Source: DATJAJ01 sp035622335 (GTDB lineage Archaea; Thermoproteota; Nitrososphaeria; Nitrososphaerales; Gagatemarchaeaceae). From it: a stretch of DNA of 64,000 nucleotides. The notes below the pieces were generated by a model that was given only the letters and a program-made list of their open reading frames with translations, was not told where the DNA came from and did not search any database. The stretch lies in the NCBI GenBank assembly GCA_035622335.1, contig DASPVO010000081.1:1-64000 (forward strand). Direction: 5' to 3'. The position numbers and the translations under genes were made by a program. Positions 16,714-24,770 of this stretch are shown here, in pieces (within the stretch, counting starts at the first letter, position 1; every line of letters starts with the position of its first letter).

Positions 16714-17164
16714 GCACGCCCAGAGACCGCTTGAAGTTGTAGTCGCTCTTTATGGAGGGACTGAGCGGGTCGACCATCACGCATTCGAACCACGCAAACC
16801 TGCCGTCCTTCCAGATTGGGTAGGAGCCGATCACCTTCATGTTCGGATAGCGCTCCCCTGCCCTCCTCTCCGCCACTTCCTGCGCGGAAACATCGGACTT
16901 TATCTTCAAGACACCCATGTGCTTCGACCTTCTACCAGACCTTGGCCTCTGCTTTCTCATGCCTCCCCTGGACACCCGCGCCCGTACCACTATGATGCCC
17001 TTCTTCGCCTTGTAACCCAGGCTCCTAGCCCTGTCCAGCCTTGATGGCCGCTCCAGCCTCAAGAGAGCTGGCTCCTTCCGGAGCTCGACCGCCCTGGCCC
17101 GGATGTCGCCCGTCTTCTCGTGGAATATGGACTGCCAAGACTCGGATATCTGGCGGTAGGACAT
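16706..17164 (-). CDS. rpl15e: Ribosomal protein L15e
   Basis: A 152-residue large-subunit protein found in archaea and eukaryotes. Typical text includes SRLDRARSLGYKAKKG, VVRARVSRGGMRKQRP and GRRSKHMG, then LNSYPIW-like VIGSYPIWKDGRFAW. ATG at 17164 (MSYRQISESW) is preferred over an upstream start that adds nine residues. Confidence 0.95.
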   Translation of the reverse strand: MSYRQISESWQSIFHEKTGDIRARAVELRKEPALLRLERPSRLDRARSLGYKAKKGIIVVRARVSRGGMRKQRPRSGRRSKHMGVLKIKSDVSAQEVAERRAGERYPNMKVIGSYPIWKDGRFAWFECVMVDPLSPSIKSDYNFKRSLGVLS

Positions 17165-17215
17165 AGCTGGGCCACCGTTCGAGGACGGCAAATAAGTCTT
17201 CGGGGTCCCTCTCGC

Positions 17216-18130
17216 TCAGCTCGTCAAGAAGAATGCTCTCACCTTGTCCCCTATCGCGGAGACCGCGCTCTCCTGAGCCTCGATGGTCTGACCGGCGATG
17301 TGGGGCGTCAGTATGACGTTCGGGGCTGAGAGTATCGGTCCTGACGGAGGCTCTTCTTCGAAGACGTCGAGGCCAGCCCCCGCGATGACTCCGGTTCTCA
17401 GCGCTTCGGCGAGGGCTCGCTCGTCCACGACCCCGCCCCTGGACGTGTTGATTATGAAGGCGGTCCTCTTCATGCTGGCGATCCTCGCAGAGTCGACAAG
17501 GTGCTTGGTCTCGCTCGTCAGGGGGACGTGGAGAGTGACGTAGTCGGAGTCTCCGAAGACCCCCTCAAGGTCCGATACGCTACCGCCCATCGACCTCAGG
17601 ACTTCTGTCGGGATAGGTATCACATCGTACGCGAGTATCGACATGCCCAGAACCGAGGCAATCTCCCCAATCCTTCGGCCGATCCTCCCCAACCCCACTA
17701 TCCCGAGAGTCTTCCCCTTCAGCTCCGATCCCATCAGCTTCTGCTTCGTCCACTCGCCGGCCAGGGTGGCTTCGTCCGCCTCGACCAACTTCCTGCTGAG
17801 CGCCAGCATCAGGAGCGTCACGTGCTCCGCCACCGCCTCTACTAGAGATTCAGGGCTGTTGAAGACCGTCACTCCCTTCGACTTCGCACGATCGACGTCG
17901 ACGTTATCTAGTCCCGTGCCCGGTCTAACGATCAACCTGAGACTGGTGGCGGCGTCCAGAACCTCTCCGTCTACCTTCGTTCTGCTTCTCACTATCAGAA
18001 CTTGGTAGGAAGAGACTGAAGCGAGCAGTTCGTCGCGTCCGATCTCCGGCCTGTAGTCGACCTCGTAGCCATCCCCTAGCCTCAGGAGCTCCACCTGAAT
18101 CGGGTCGCAGACCAGGACCTTGATGGTCAA
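17216..18130 (-). CDS. serA: 2-hydroxyacid (D-3-phosphoglycerate) dehydrogenase
   Basis: A 304-residue NAD-dependent dehydrogenase without an ACT domain. It has the substrate loop VRPGTGLDNVD, the NAD fold KTLGIVGLGRIGRRIGE, NTSRGGVVDE and the catalytic His in LTPHIAGQT. Serine synthesis is the likely role; another 2-hydroxyacid is possible. TTG at 18130 overlaps the upstream gene's TGA (TTGA), so coupling is expected. A longer in-frame start lies inside the upstream gene and is rejected. Confidence 0.88.
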   Translation of the reverse strand: MTIKVLVCDPIQVELLRLGDGYEVDYRPEIGRDELLASVSSYQVLIVRSRTKVDGEVLDAATSLRLIVRPGTGLDNVDVDRAKSKGVTVFNSPESLVEAVAEHVTLLMLALSRKLVEADEATLAGEWTKQKLMGSELKGKTLGIVGLGRIGRRIGEIASVLGMSILAYDVIPIPTEVLRSMGGSVSDLEGVFGDSDYVTLHVPLTSETKHLVDSARIASMKRTAFIINTSRGGVVDERALAEALRTGVIAGAGLDVFEEEPPSGPILSAPNVILTPHIAGQTIEAQESAVSAIGDKVRAFFLTS

Positions 18131-19356
18131 GCCAGCGCCTCTCGGGCTGCCTCGCTCAGGGGCGATATATCGATTGAAGATGGCCACTCCGCGTAGGCCA
18201 ACTGGTCAAGCCGCATATCGTTCGAGACGACCGCCGGGAGAGCCGTTGCCAGGGCGGATGCGCCTTCGCCCGCGACCTGGATGCCAAGGACGCGCAGAGC
18301 CGTCCGGCTGTAGACGATCGAAGCGCAGCCGAAGCCCGATTCCGAAGAAGCGACGACAGCATCGAAACCCGACGACAAAGACTGGGCCAAGGTCAACCCC
18401 GAGGATGCTACGTCCAGACCGAAGACCACCGTGGAGAGCGCGCCGACCACCCTCGTGCTCGCGTTCCTCCCGGCTGCGTTTACTCCCGCCACTGTCCCAG
18501 TTGCCCTGGCCGTCGACTCGAGTGAGAGCGGGAACGTCGCTCTCCCTGATGCCATCTCGGCGCAGGACCCGGCGGCGAAGACCCTCGTCAAGCTGCTCCT
18601 CATCCTCTCGTCGACGAGCACCCCGCCCGTCGCCCCATGCTTTGCGCGGAGGCCGGGAACGCGAGGAGTCCTAGCCGGGAGGTACACGAAGCTGTCGCAG
18701 GGCACTACGTCACTCCCGGCGAGCACCGCCTCGACCGCTCCGACTCCGGCCAGGCTTCGGGGACTTTCTCGGGACAGCGTTACGCCTGACTCGACAATTG
18801 AGCGCTCAATCCTCCTCAGCACGACTCCCTCGAATTGTGGCGAACCGGCTCCGCCGGGGGAGAAGAGGACAACCCTCAGCCCTCTCTTCTGGAGGCGTTC
18901 GGCGACCTGCAGCACGAGGAGACCGTCGCCCTCTACCCCCGCGAGACTGTACCCGTCGACGGACTCCCGGAGTAGTCGATAGGACTCGGGACCGTCGAGC
19001 AGATTCGCCCCCTTCTTGACCATCCCTTCGGGGCCGCCAGGAAGAGGCTTGCTTCCGGTGGCGACTACGACACAGTCGAAGCCCGCCGCACTCCCCTTCA
19101 AGGTTGTGAGGTTACCCGTGTCCGACACTCCTACCACCTCCACCCCGAGCCGAAGTTCCACTCCGGCTGATAGGAGGCTAGCGTGCTCCGGCTCGGACTC
19201 AGCCCTTTCTCCGTCTATCAGTCCCGGCCAACGGCTCTTCGCGGGGAGCAACTCGAGGGATGATTCGAAGAGAGTCACTGAAGCTCCAGCCTTGGCACAG
19301 CCGACCGCCGCTGAAGAGCCAGCGACCCCACCTCCGACCACCGCCACACGCAGCAC
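18127..19356 (-). CDS. FAD/NAD-dependent oxidoreductase (CoA-disulfide reductase-like)
   Basis: A 409-residue flavoprotein with VAVVGGGVAGSSAAVGCA, VVVATGSKPLPGGPEG and the C-terminal FAAGSCAEM, the layout of class III pyridine-nucleotide disulfide reductases. The redox Cys usually near residue 42 is not obvious (SLELLPAKSRW there), so NADH oxidase or other activity is possible. GTG start at 19356. Coupled to serA through TTGA. Divergent from the GTPase gene. Confidence 0.78.
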   Translation of the reverse strand: MLRVAVVGGGVAGSSAAVGCAKAGASVTLFESSLELLPAKSRWPGLIDGERAESEPEHASLLSAGVELRLGVEVVGVSDTGNLTTLKGSAAGFDCVVVATGSKPLPGGPEGMVKKGANLLDGPESYRLLRESVDGYSLAGVEGDGLLVLQVAERLQKRGLRVVLFSPGGAGSPQFEGVVLRRIERSIVESGVTLSRESPRSLAGVGAVEAVLAGSDVVPCDSFVYLPARTPRVPGLRAKHGATGGVLVDERMRSSLTRVFAAGSCAEMASGRATFPLSLESTARATGTVAGVNAAGRNASTRVVGALSTVVFGLDVASSGLTLAQSLSSGFDAVVASSESGFGCASIVYSRTALRVLGIQVAGEGASALATALPAVVSNDMRLDQLAYAEWPSSIDISPLSEAAREALA

Positions 19357-19407
19357 GAAGCGACTCTCTCGATTAGCCGTTATAACGCACTCTGGTCTGG
19401 CCGCGAC

Positions 19408-20604
19408 GTGCTCGTCGGGGTCATAGGAAAGCCGAACGTCGGGAAGTCGACCTTCTTCGCGGCGGCCACGATGAAGGAGGTTCAGATCGCAGACTACCCC
19501 TTCACCACCATAGAACCCAACGTGGGAGTCGGCTACTTGACCACAGACTGCGTCTGTCGGGAGCTCGGGTTGACTGACAATCCGCGCAACTCAATCTGCA
19601 TGGATGGGGTGAGGATGATTCCAGTGAAGCTCGTAGACGTGGCTGGACTGGTCGAAGGTGCTGCCAGCGGCAGGGGGAGGGGCAACCAATTCCTCGATGA
19701 GCTCAGACAGGCAGATGCACTGATCCAGGTGGTCGACGCATCAGGCTCGACCGACAGCGAAGGCAGAAGGGCCCCTGCGGGCTCGAACGACCCCGTCGCC
19801 GACGTGGTCATGGTCGAAAGAGAGTTCGACATGTGGATCTTCGGCCTTCTGAAGAGGGACTGGGAGAAGAATGCCCGTCTGAGCGAACAGGCTGGAGGGA
19901 AGACCGCGGAGAGCGTCGCTTCGAGGCTCAGCGGGCTTTCTGTGAGCGCGGTCGACGTGGAAGAGTCTGCCCTAAAGCTCGGACTCAAGCTGGACAAGCC
20001 TACGTCATGGACCGACGAGCAGATACTCCAGTTCGCGACGCATCTGAGAAGTTCGACGAAACCCAGCCTAATCGCGGCGAACAAGTCAGACCTTCCGACC
20101 TCGGTGGCCGGGATCGAGAGACTCAAGGCCACGGGAAGAAGGGTAATCCCATGCGCTTCCGAGGCAGAGCTGCTTCTGAGGCGGGCGGCCGAGAGAGGAC
20201 TGGTGAAGTACAGGCCTGGAGACGGCGAATTCAAAGTCGTCTCAGAGCAAAGCCTTTCGCAGGCCCAGGCCTCGGCGCTGAGGACGGTCGATGAGAGGGT
20301 GATGAAGCCGTTCGGCGGCACGGGGGTCCAACGGGCCATAAACGAAGCGTACTTCTCCCTGCTGAACGCGGTCGTCGTCTTCCCCGTCGAAGACGAGAAC
20401 AAGATGACGGACAAGAACGGAAACGTTCTCCCCGACGCGTTCGTGATGAAGGGAGGCTCGACCGCGCTCGACCTTGCCAGGACGGTGCACTCCCAGCTCG
20501 CGGAGGGATTCCTCTACGCCATCGACGCGAGAACAAAGAAGCGGGTGGCCGCGGACTACGTGCTCAGGAACAGGGACGTGCTGAAGATAGTCTCGACGAG
20601 GTGA
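19408..20604 (+). CDS. YchF/Obg-family GTPase with TGS domain
   Basis: A 398-residue GTPase. G1 is GKPNVGKS (residues 7-14), G3 is VDVAGLVEGAASGRG, and NKSD is G4. The C-terminal TGS region has KNGNVLPDAFVMKGGSTALDLA and YVLRNRDVLKIV. These proteins associate with ribosomes. GTG start at 19408. An antisense frame of 293 residues lies opposite but has no family signal. Confidence 0.92.
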   Translation: MLVGVIGKPNVGKSTFFAAATMKEVQIADYPFTTIEPNVGVGYLTTDCVCRELGLTDNPRNSICMDGVRMIPVKLVDVAGLVEGAASGRGRGNQFLDELRQADALIQVVDASGSTDSEGRRAPAGSNDPVADVVMVEREFDMWIFGLLKRDWEKNARLSEQAGGKTAESVASRLSGLSVSAVDVEESALKLGLKLDKPTSWTDEQILQFATHLRSSTKPSLIAANKSDLPTSVAGIERLKATGRRVIPCASEAELLLRRAAERGLVKYRPGDGEFKVVSEQSLSQAQASALRTVDERVMKPFGGTGVQRAINEAYFSLLNAVVVFPVEDENKMTDKNGNVLPDAFVMKGGSTALDLARTVHSQLAEGFLYAIDARTKKRVAADYVLRNRDVLKIVSTR

Positions 20605-20613
20605 CCCCAGTCT

Positions 20614-21240
20614 TCAGGCCGCGGCGATGGGGGCGGCGAGCTGTGGGCTTACGTCGGGTGGCCTTGAGATTAGCTTGCTCTTCCTGACGCCGACGTGCCG
20701 GAGATGAGTGACCTTCTTCGCTTCGTTGTAGACGTCCGAGGCGACCTTCTGCAGCACGAGCTCCTGGGCGAGCTGGTCGTAGGTTAGGGAGCCGGCCCTC
20801 TCCCCGATAACACGGTCCATTATCCCGCGCAGGTCGTGCTTCTTCGAGCTGTTCATCCTCCCCTGAGAAAGTGCGATGCAATAGACTCGGACCGTGTAGC
20901 CATCCTTGGTCCTGTAGTCACGGATGAAATCGGACATCGATGAGCCTCTCCGCACAAGGCTCCTCAGATACTCCCTGGAGTACTCGTGCCCCTTGAAGAT
21001 CGTGGACGCGGTCCCGCTCTCGACCTTGTCAATCTGGAAGTAGAGCTTGAACGCGTAGTGCTGAGGGTCCTGCTTCAGGATGTCGTAGAGCGTGGTCTCG
21101 ACGACTCTACCGCCGGACTTTAGGATGTCCGTGACAGGGACCTGGGCGATGGGGGCGAGACCGAACGAGGGGGACGCCTGGACGGTCACCCACGACTTCA
21201 GTTTCCATTTGTCCCGAACCTTCGCCGCTTTCTTTGGCAA
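20614..21240 (-). CDS. rps3ae: Ribosomal protein S3Ae
   Basis: A 208-residue small-subunit protein of archaea and eukaryotes. It begins KAAKVRDKWKLKSW and continues with GRVVETTLYDILKQD, YFQIDKVESG and GHEYSREYLRSLVRRG. TTG start at 21240, about 29 bases after a TATA-like box, suggests a leaderless mRNA. Confidence 0.95.
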   Translation of the reverse strand: MPKKAAKVRDKWKLKSWVTVQASPSFGLAPIAQVPVTDILKSGGRVVETTLYDILKQDPQHYAFKLYFQIDKVESGTASTIFKGHEYSREYLRSLVRRGSSMSDFIRDYRTKDGYTVRVYCIALSQGRMNSSKKHDLRGIMDRVIGERAGSLTYDQLAQELVLQKVASDVYNEAKKVTHLRHVGVRKSKLISRPPDVSPQLAAPIAAA

Positions 21241-21264
21241 TCGACGGGCGCCCGTTCGCGTCCG

Positions 21265-21274
21265 CCTTATAACC
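21265..21274 (-). promoter_or_regulatory. TATA box of rps3ae
   Basis: The minus strand reads GGTTATAAGG about 29 bases before the TTG start, placing transcription start at or beside the start codon. Confidence 0.6.
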
Positions 21275-21276
21275 TC

Positions 21277-22557
21277 TCACTGATGAGAAATCTCTTCCTG
21301 CCCGTTCATGTACGGGACGAGGGGCCTGGGTATCCTGATTGTGCCGTCTCTCTGCTGGAAGTTCTCCGCTATTGCGACTAGCGCCCGCGTCGTAACGGCG
21401 GTCGAGTTGAGCGTGTGGACAAGAGTGGTGGGCTCGTCTTGCCTCTCCCGGAACCTGATCTTGAGTCTGCGTGACTGATAGTCTGTGCAGTTGCTGCACG
21501 ACACCATCTCTCTGAACCTCTGCTGGGCTGGCAGCCACGCCTCGAGGTCGTACTTCTTCGCAGCCACGCTCCCCATGTCGCCGGTGCAGACGTTGACCAC
21601 CCTGTAGTGGATGCCGAGGCTCTGGAAGATACCCTCGGCGTTGGCTATGAGCTCCTCGTGCAGGGGCCAGCTCTCTGAGGGCCGCGAGAAGACTATCTGC
21701 TCCACCTTGTAGAACTGATGCGTTCTGAAGATTCCCTTCGTGTCCTTCCCGTGGGCCCCAGCTTCGACGCGGAAGCAGGGCGAGACTCCACAGTACTTGA
21801 TGGGAAGCGCCTTCCCGTCGACGATCTCGTCCATGTGCATCGCAACCAGCGGGTGTTCGGAAGTGGCGATCATGTAGAGGTCCTCGCCCTCTATCCTGTA
21901 GATGACGGGACCGAAGTCTGCGAGGTCAGTCACCCCCGAGTAGGGCTCCCTCCTCATCATGAAGGGAGGCTCAACCGGGATGAACCCCTTCTTCGAGAGA
22001 AGGTCGAGAGCGTATCTCATTATCGAGTGCTCGAGCTTGACCGAGTCTCCCTTCAGGAAGTAGAAGCGGGAACCGGAGATCTTGGATGCCCTTTCGATGT
22101 CGACCTGCCCAAGAGCTTCGAGGATGTCGATGTGGTCCTTCAGCTTGAAGTCAGGTCTTGGAGGGCTGCCCCAGGTCCGCACCGTCACGTTTTCAGTGTC
22201 ATCCCTCCCCTTGGGGACGCTCTCGTCGAGTATGTTCGGGAGGCTCATCAGTACTTCGTTGAGCCTGAGGAGCTTGGAGCCCGCTTCATCGTCCATCTTC
22301 TTTATCTGGTCTGGGATGTCCTTGATCTCAAGGAGGACGGAGTCCAGGGGCTCTCCTCTCTTCTTCAGGTCGGAGACCTTCGCTGTGAGCAGATTCTGCC
22401 TGTGTCTGAGCTCCTCGACTTGCGTCTTGAGCCTTCTCCAGTCCTTGTCCATCTCCGAGGCTTCGTCCACCAGATGGAGCTTTTCGGTCGCCTCTCTCCT
22501 GCGAAGGTCCTTCCTAATCGTCTCCGGGTCTTCTCGAAGCAGTTTGACGTCCAGCAC
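21277..22557 (-). CDS. serS: Seryl-tRNA synthetase
   Basis: A 426-residue class II synthetase. The N-terminal coiled arm (MDKDWRRLKTQVEELRHRQ) grips the long tRNA-Ser variable arm. Motif 2 is CFRVEAGAHGKDTKGIFR and motif 3 includes ALVAIAENFQQRDGTIRIP. It is the common bacterial/eukaryotic-like type, not the methanogen type. GTG start at 22557; it follows pcc1 by 7 bases. Confidence 0.96.
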   Translation of the reverse strand: MLDVKLLREDPETIRKDLRRREATEKLHLVDEASEMDKDWRRLKTQVEELRHRQNLLTAKVSDLKKRGEPLDSVLLEIKDIPDQIKKMDDEAGSKLLRLNEVLMSLPNILDESVPKGRDDTENVTVRTWGSPPRPDFKLKDHIDILEALGQVDIERASKISGSRFYFLKGDSVKLEHSIMRYALDLLSKKGFIPVEPPFMMRREPYSGVTDLADFGPVIYRIEGEDLYMIATSEHPLVAMHMDEIVDGKALPIKYCGVSPCFRVEAGAHGKDTKGIFRTHQFYKVEQIVFSRPSESWPLHEELIANAEGIFQSLGIHYRVVNVCTGDMGSVAAKKYDLEAWLPAQQRFREMVSCSNCTDYQSRRLKIRFRERQDEPTTLVHTLNSTAVTTRALVAIAENFQQRDGTIRIPRPLVPYMNGQEEISHQ

Positions 22558-22564
22558 CCTGTCT

Positions 22565-22831
22565 CTACTTCCTGCCTCGGCTTTCCCGAACAGCGGATAA
22601 AAGCCATACCTCCTGAAAGAGCTCCATGTCTCTCAGAACGCCTTCAACGGCCAAGAGCGCGTCCCCAGGCTCATCCGATGAGGCGAAGAATGTCAGACTG
22701 CCGGAGGAGCGCTCCATGCGAAGGTCAAGCCCCCTTGGAAGGCCGTGGTTGTCCGGCTCGAGAACCTTTGCCAAGTCCGAGGCAATCTCCGGCCCTGCGC
22801 ACTCGACGCGCAGAAGCAACTCGGCCTTCAA
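22565..22831 (-). CDS. pcc1: KEOPS complex subunit Pcc1
   Basis: An 88-residue KH-like subunit that dimerises Kae1 in the KEOPS complex for t6A tRNA modification. The fold AELLLRVECAGPEIASDLAKVLEPDN, SGSLTFFASSD and ALLAVEGVLRDMELFQEV match. TTG start overlaps the preceding TGA (TTGA), so it is coupled to the DHH gene. Kae1 and Bud32 lie at 28.8-30.5 kb. Confidence 0.82.
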   Translation of the reverse strand: MKAELLLRVECAGPEIASDLAKVLEPDNHGLPRGLDLRMERSSGSLTFFASSDEPGDALLAVEGVLRDMELFQEVWLLSAVRESRGRK

Positions 22832-24234
22832 GCAGCGACCTTCTCTAGGACCAGCTTCTCAAAGAGGTCCGCGCGGGCTGCAGGTATCTTCGCACCGGCG
22901 GCCATCTCGTGGCCTCCCCCCACACCGCCGACCGCTTCGGCAGACTCTCTCATGACGGTTCCCAAGTTCACGGAACCGGCGAAGTCATCTCCGACCCTCG
23001 AAGAGAACTTCAACTCCCCCTCTCCCGAGCTAGTCCTGGCGACGACCACCTTGTCCTTGCGGCCGGGAGCCGAGGTCAGGATCGAAGTGACCGGTCCGAG
23101 CAGCTTCTCGTCTACCACACCGTCGCCTCTTACGAAGACCATGTGACCGTGCAAGACCTGCCGCGATTCATCCGATGATATCGCGTCCATCGCCTTCCCG
23201 ATGTTGGACCTGTACTCCGAGAGAGTCCTGATGGCCTCCGAGAGGCTCACGCCTCTATCTCCGAGACAGACGGCCACCCCTACACCAGCCCTGTCCATTC
23301 GGCCGGTCGCGTTTAGCAGAGTGCCAAACTCTCGAGCGTCGCGAAGAGGAGACGACTGGTCCTCTAACTTCAGTGTGTAGACCTCTCCGAACAGCTCGGA
23401 GATTGATGCCGTAACGTCGCCTGTGGCGCTCACGACGCCGGCGATGACCTCGGTCACCTTCATCTTTTCATCGCTGGACAGCTCAGACACTGTCCTCCAG
23501 TGGCCCGACTCCTTCAACTCAAAGCCAGACCTCTTGAGCGCGGCGAGGGCAGCGTCCTTGCTTCCGGACAGCCCTGGGAGGTATGGGTTCGAGGTCAGAG
23601 CTATCGCTTCGTGGACTGGCCTGGTCTCCCTCCCCGCGAAGATCAGGTCCTTTTCCACCGAGAGAGAGCCGCTCAAGAGGGCTTCATCCAGAGCGAACCG
23701 ATTCAGGTCGGTCAAGGCACGGCCGGGTCCCGAGTCCTGCCTGTCGGCCACGGCTCCGATGACGGCGAGCGAAGAAAGGTCAGAATTCGCGGGGTCCACA
23801 GCCCTGGAGAACGCGTAGGCCATTGAAGAAGAGCAGGCACCCGTCCCGCCATCGATGCCGTACTGCCACGAGTTGACGACGCTGGCGTTTGCAAGGTCTT
23901 CCTCTGGAAGCTGGTGATGGTCGATTACAAGGAACCTTCCGTCGAGCGCCTCGTTCAGTTCGCCTAGCAGCGTGGACCCCAGGTCTGTGAATATGTAGTA
24001 GTCGAACCCGTCAGCCTTCAACTCCCCCATCCTGTTCTGGTCGAGGTCGGGTATGGCCCTGACTGTGACGTTGGCCCCCTTCCTCATCAACGCGGCGAAG
24101 ACTATGGAACCGCTCGCCAGGCCGTCTGCGTCGATGTGGGTCACGACCAGGAGTTTCTTGCCCAGCGCGGCGAGCTGCAGAATCTGCTTCGCGACAGAGT
24201 CGCACCTGCCGAGAAGAGCGCCTATGTCAGGCAA
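22828..24234 (-). CDS. Archaeal RecJ-like DHH/DHHA1 phosphoesterase
   Basis: A 468-residue protein. The DHH domain has THIDADGLASGSI, FTDLGSTL and VIDHHQLPEEDL, giving the Mn-binding acidic and His residues. The DHHA1 domain ends with GGVGGGHEMAAGAKIP. Archaeal relatives act as single-strand exonucleases or GINS-associated proteins; the exact one is not decided here. TTG start at 24234. Confidence 0.9.
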   Translation of the reverse strand: MPDIGALLGRCDSVAKQILQLAALGKKLLVVTHIDADGLASGSIVFAALMRKGANVTVRAIPDLDQNRMGELKADGFDYYIFTDLGSTLLGELNEALDGRFLVIDHHQLPEEDLANASVVNSWQYGIDGGTGACSSSMAYAFSRAVDPANSDLSSLAVIGAVADRQDSGPGRALTDLNRFALDEALLSGSLSVEKDLIFAGRETRPVHEAIALTSNPYLPGLSGSKDAALAALKRSGFELKESGHWRTVSELSSDEKMKVTEVIAGVVSATGDVTASISELFGEVYTLKLEDQSSPLRDAREFGTLLNATGRMDRAGVGVAVCLGDRGVSLSEAIRTLSEYRSNIGKAMDAISSDESRQVLHGHMVFVRGDGVVDEKLLGPVTSILTSAPGRKDKVVVARTSSGEGELKFSSRVGDDFAGSVNLGTVMRESAEAVGGVGGGHEMAAGAKIPAARADLFEKLVLEKVAA

Positions 24235-24255
24235 GTCCGGCAGTCAGGCCCCATC

Positions 24256-24705
24256 TCAGGTCAGCTGCGCGACGACAGCGGTGTACTTGAAGTCTTCAGG
24301 CAGGACCTTCTTCTCCTTGTAGTACTTGGCTAGCCTGTAGATCTTAGCCTCGACCAGCTCTAGCGAGTGCACGTTCTTCCTGTCGCTTTTGTGCGTCTGA
24401 AGGTGCCGCTGCACACGAGAGGCTCTCGCAATCAAGTCCTGTAGGTCCTGAGGTACCTTTGGCTCGAGCTTCGCCTCCACGAGCACGGCGTTGATGGACT
24501 TCCCAAGGAGCGGCTTGACGAGCGGGACACCGTAGTCGTCCCTGAGAGAGACCCCTATCTGGCTCGGAGTAAGCCCTTCCTTGGCCATCTTGGTGATGGC
24601 GGTCTTAGCTTCCTCGGGCGTGGTGGTCACCCAAGCGGGGACCCGTTTGCTCGTCGGCCTTGTCTGGTGAGACTTACCATGCCTATGGGAGTGTATTCTT
24701 GCCAG
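24256..24705 (-). CDS. rps15: Ribosomal protein S15, CTG start
   Basis: A 149-residue uS15. The highly conserved archaeal N-terminus reads ARIHSHRHGKSHQTRP, then RVPAWVTTTPEEA. The core has HLQTHKSDRKNVHSLELVEAKIYRLAKYYK. The codon at the family's initiating Met is CTG (24705-24703); the next usable codon is a GTG at 24630, which would delete 25 conserved residues. Length from CTG equals the usual archaeal length (about 150). A TATA-like box at 24741 leaves a short leader. Confidence 0.95.
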   Translation of the reverse strand: MARIHSHRHGKSHQTRPTSKRVPAWVTTTPEEAKTAITKMAKEGLTPSQIGVSLRDDYGVPLVKPLLGKSINAVLVEAKLEPKVPQDLQDLIARASRVQRHLQTHKSDRKNVHSLELVEAKIYRLAKYYKEKKVLPEDFKYTAVVAQLT

Positions 24706-24740
24706 TGCGATTCAGCCTGGATTCGCCTCCCAGGGTTGGC

Positions 24741-24750
24741 CTCATAAACC
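24741..24750 (-). promoter_or_regulatory. TATA-like box of rps15
   Basis: The minus strand reads GGTTTATGAG about 40 bases before the CTG start, leaving a leader of about 12 bases. Confidence 0.45.
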
Positions 24751-24770
24751 TTGTCGGGTCTCTTCTTGGA

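Noticed and set aside
19533..20414. 293-codon frame antisense to the YchF-like GTPase
   Set aside because: Serine-rich shadow frame typical of high-GC antisense; the opposite strand encodes a clear GTPase.
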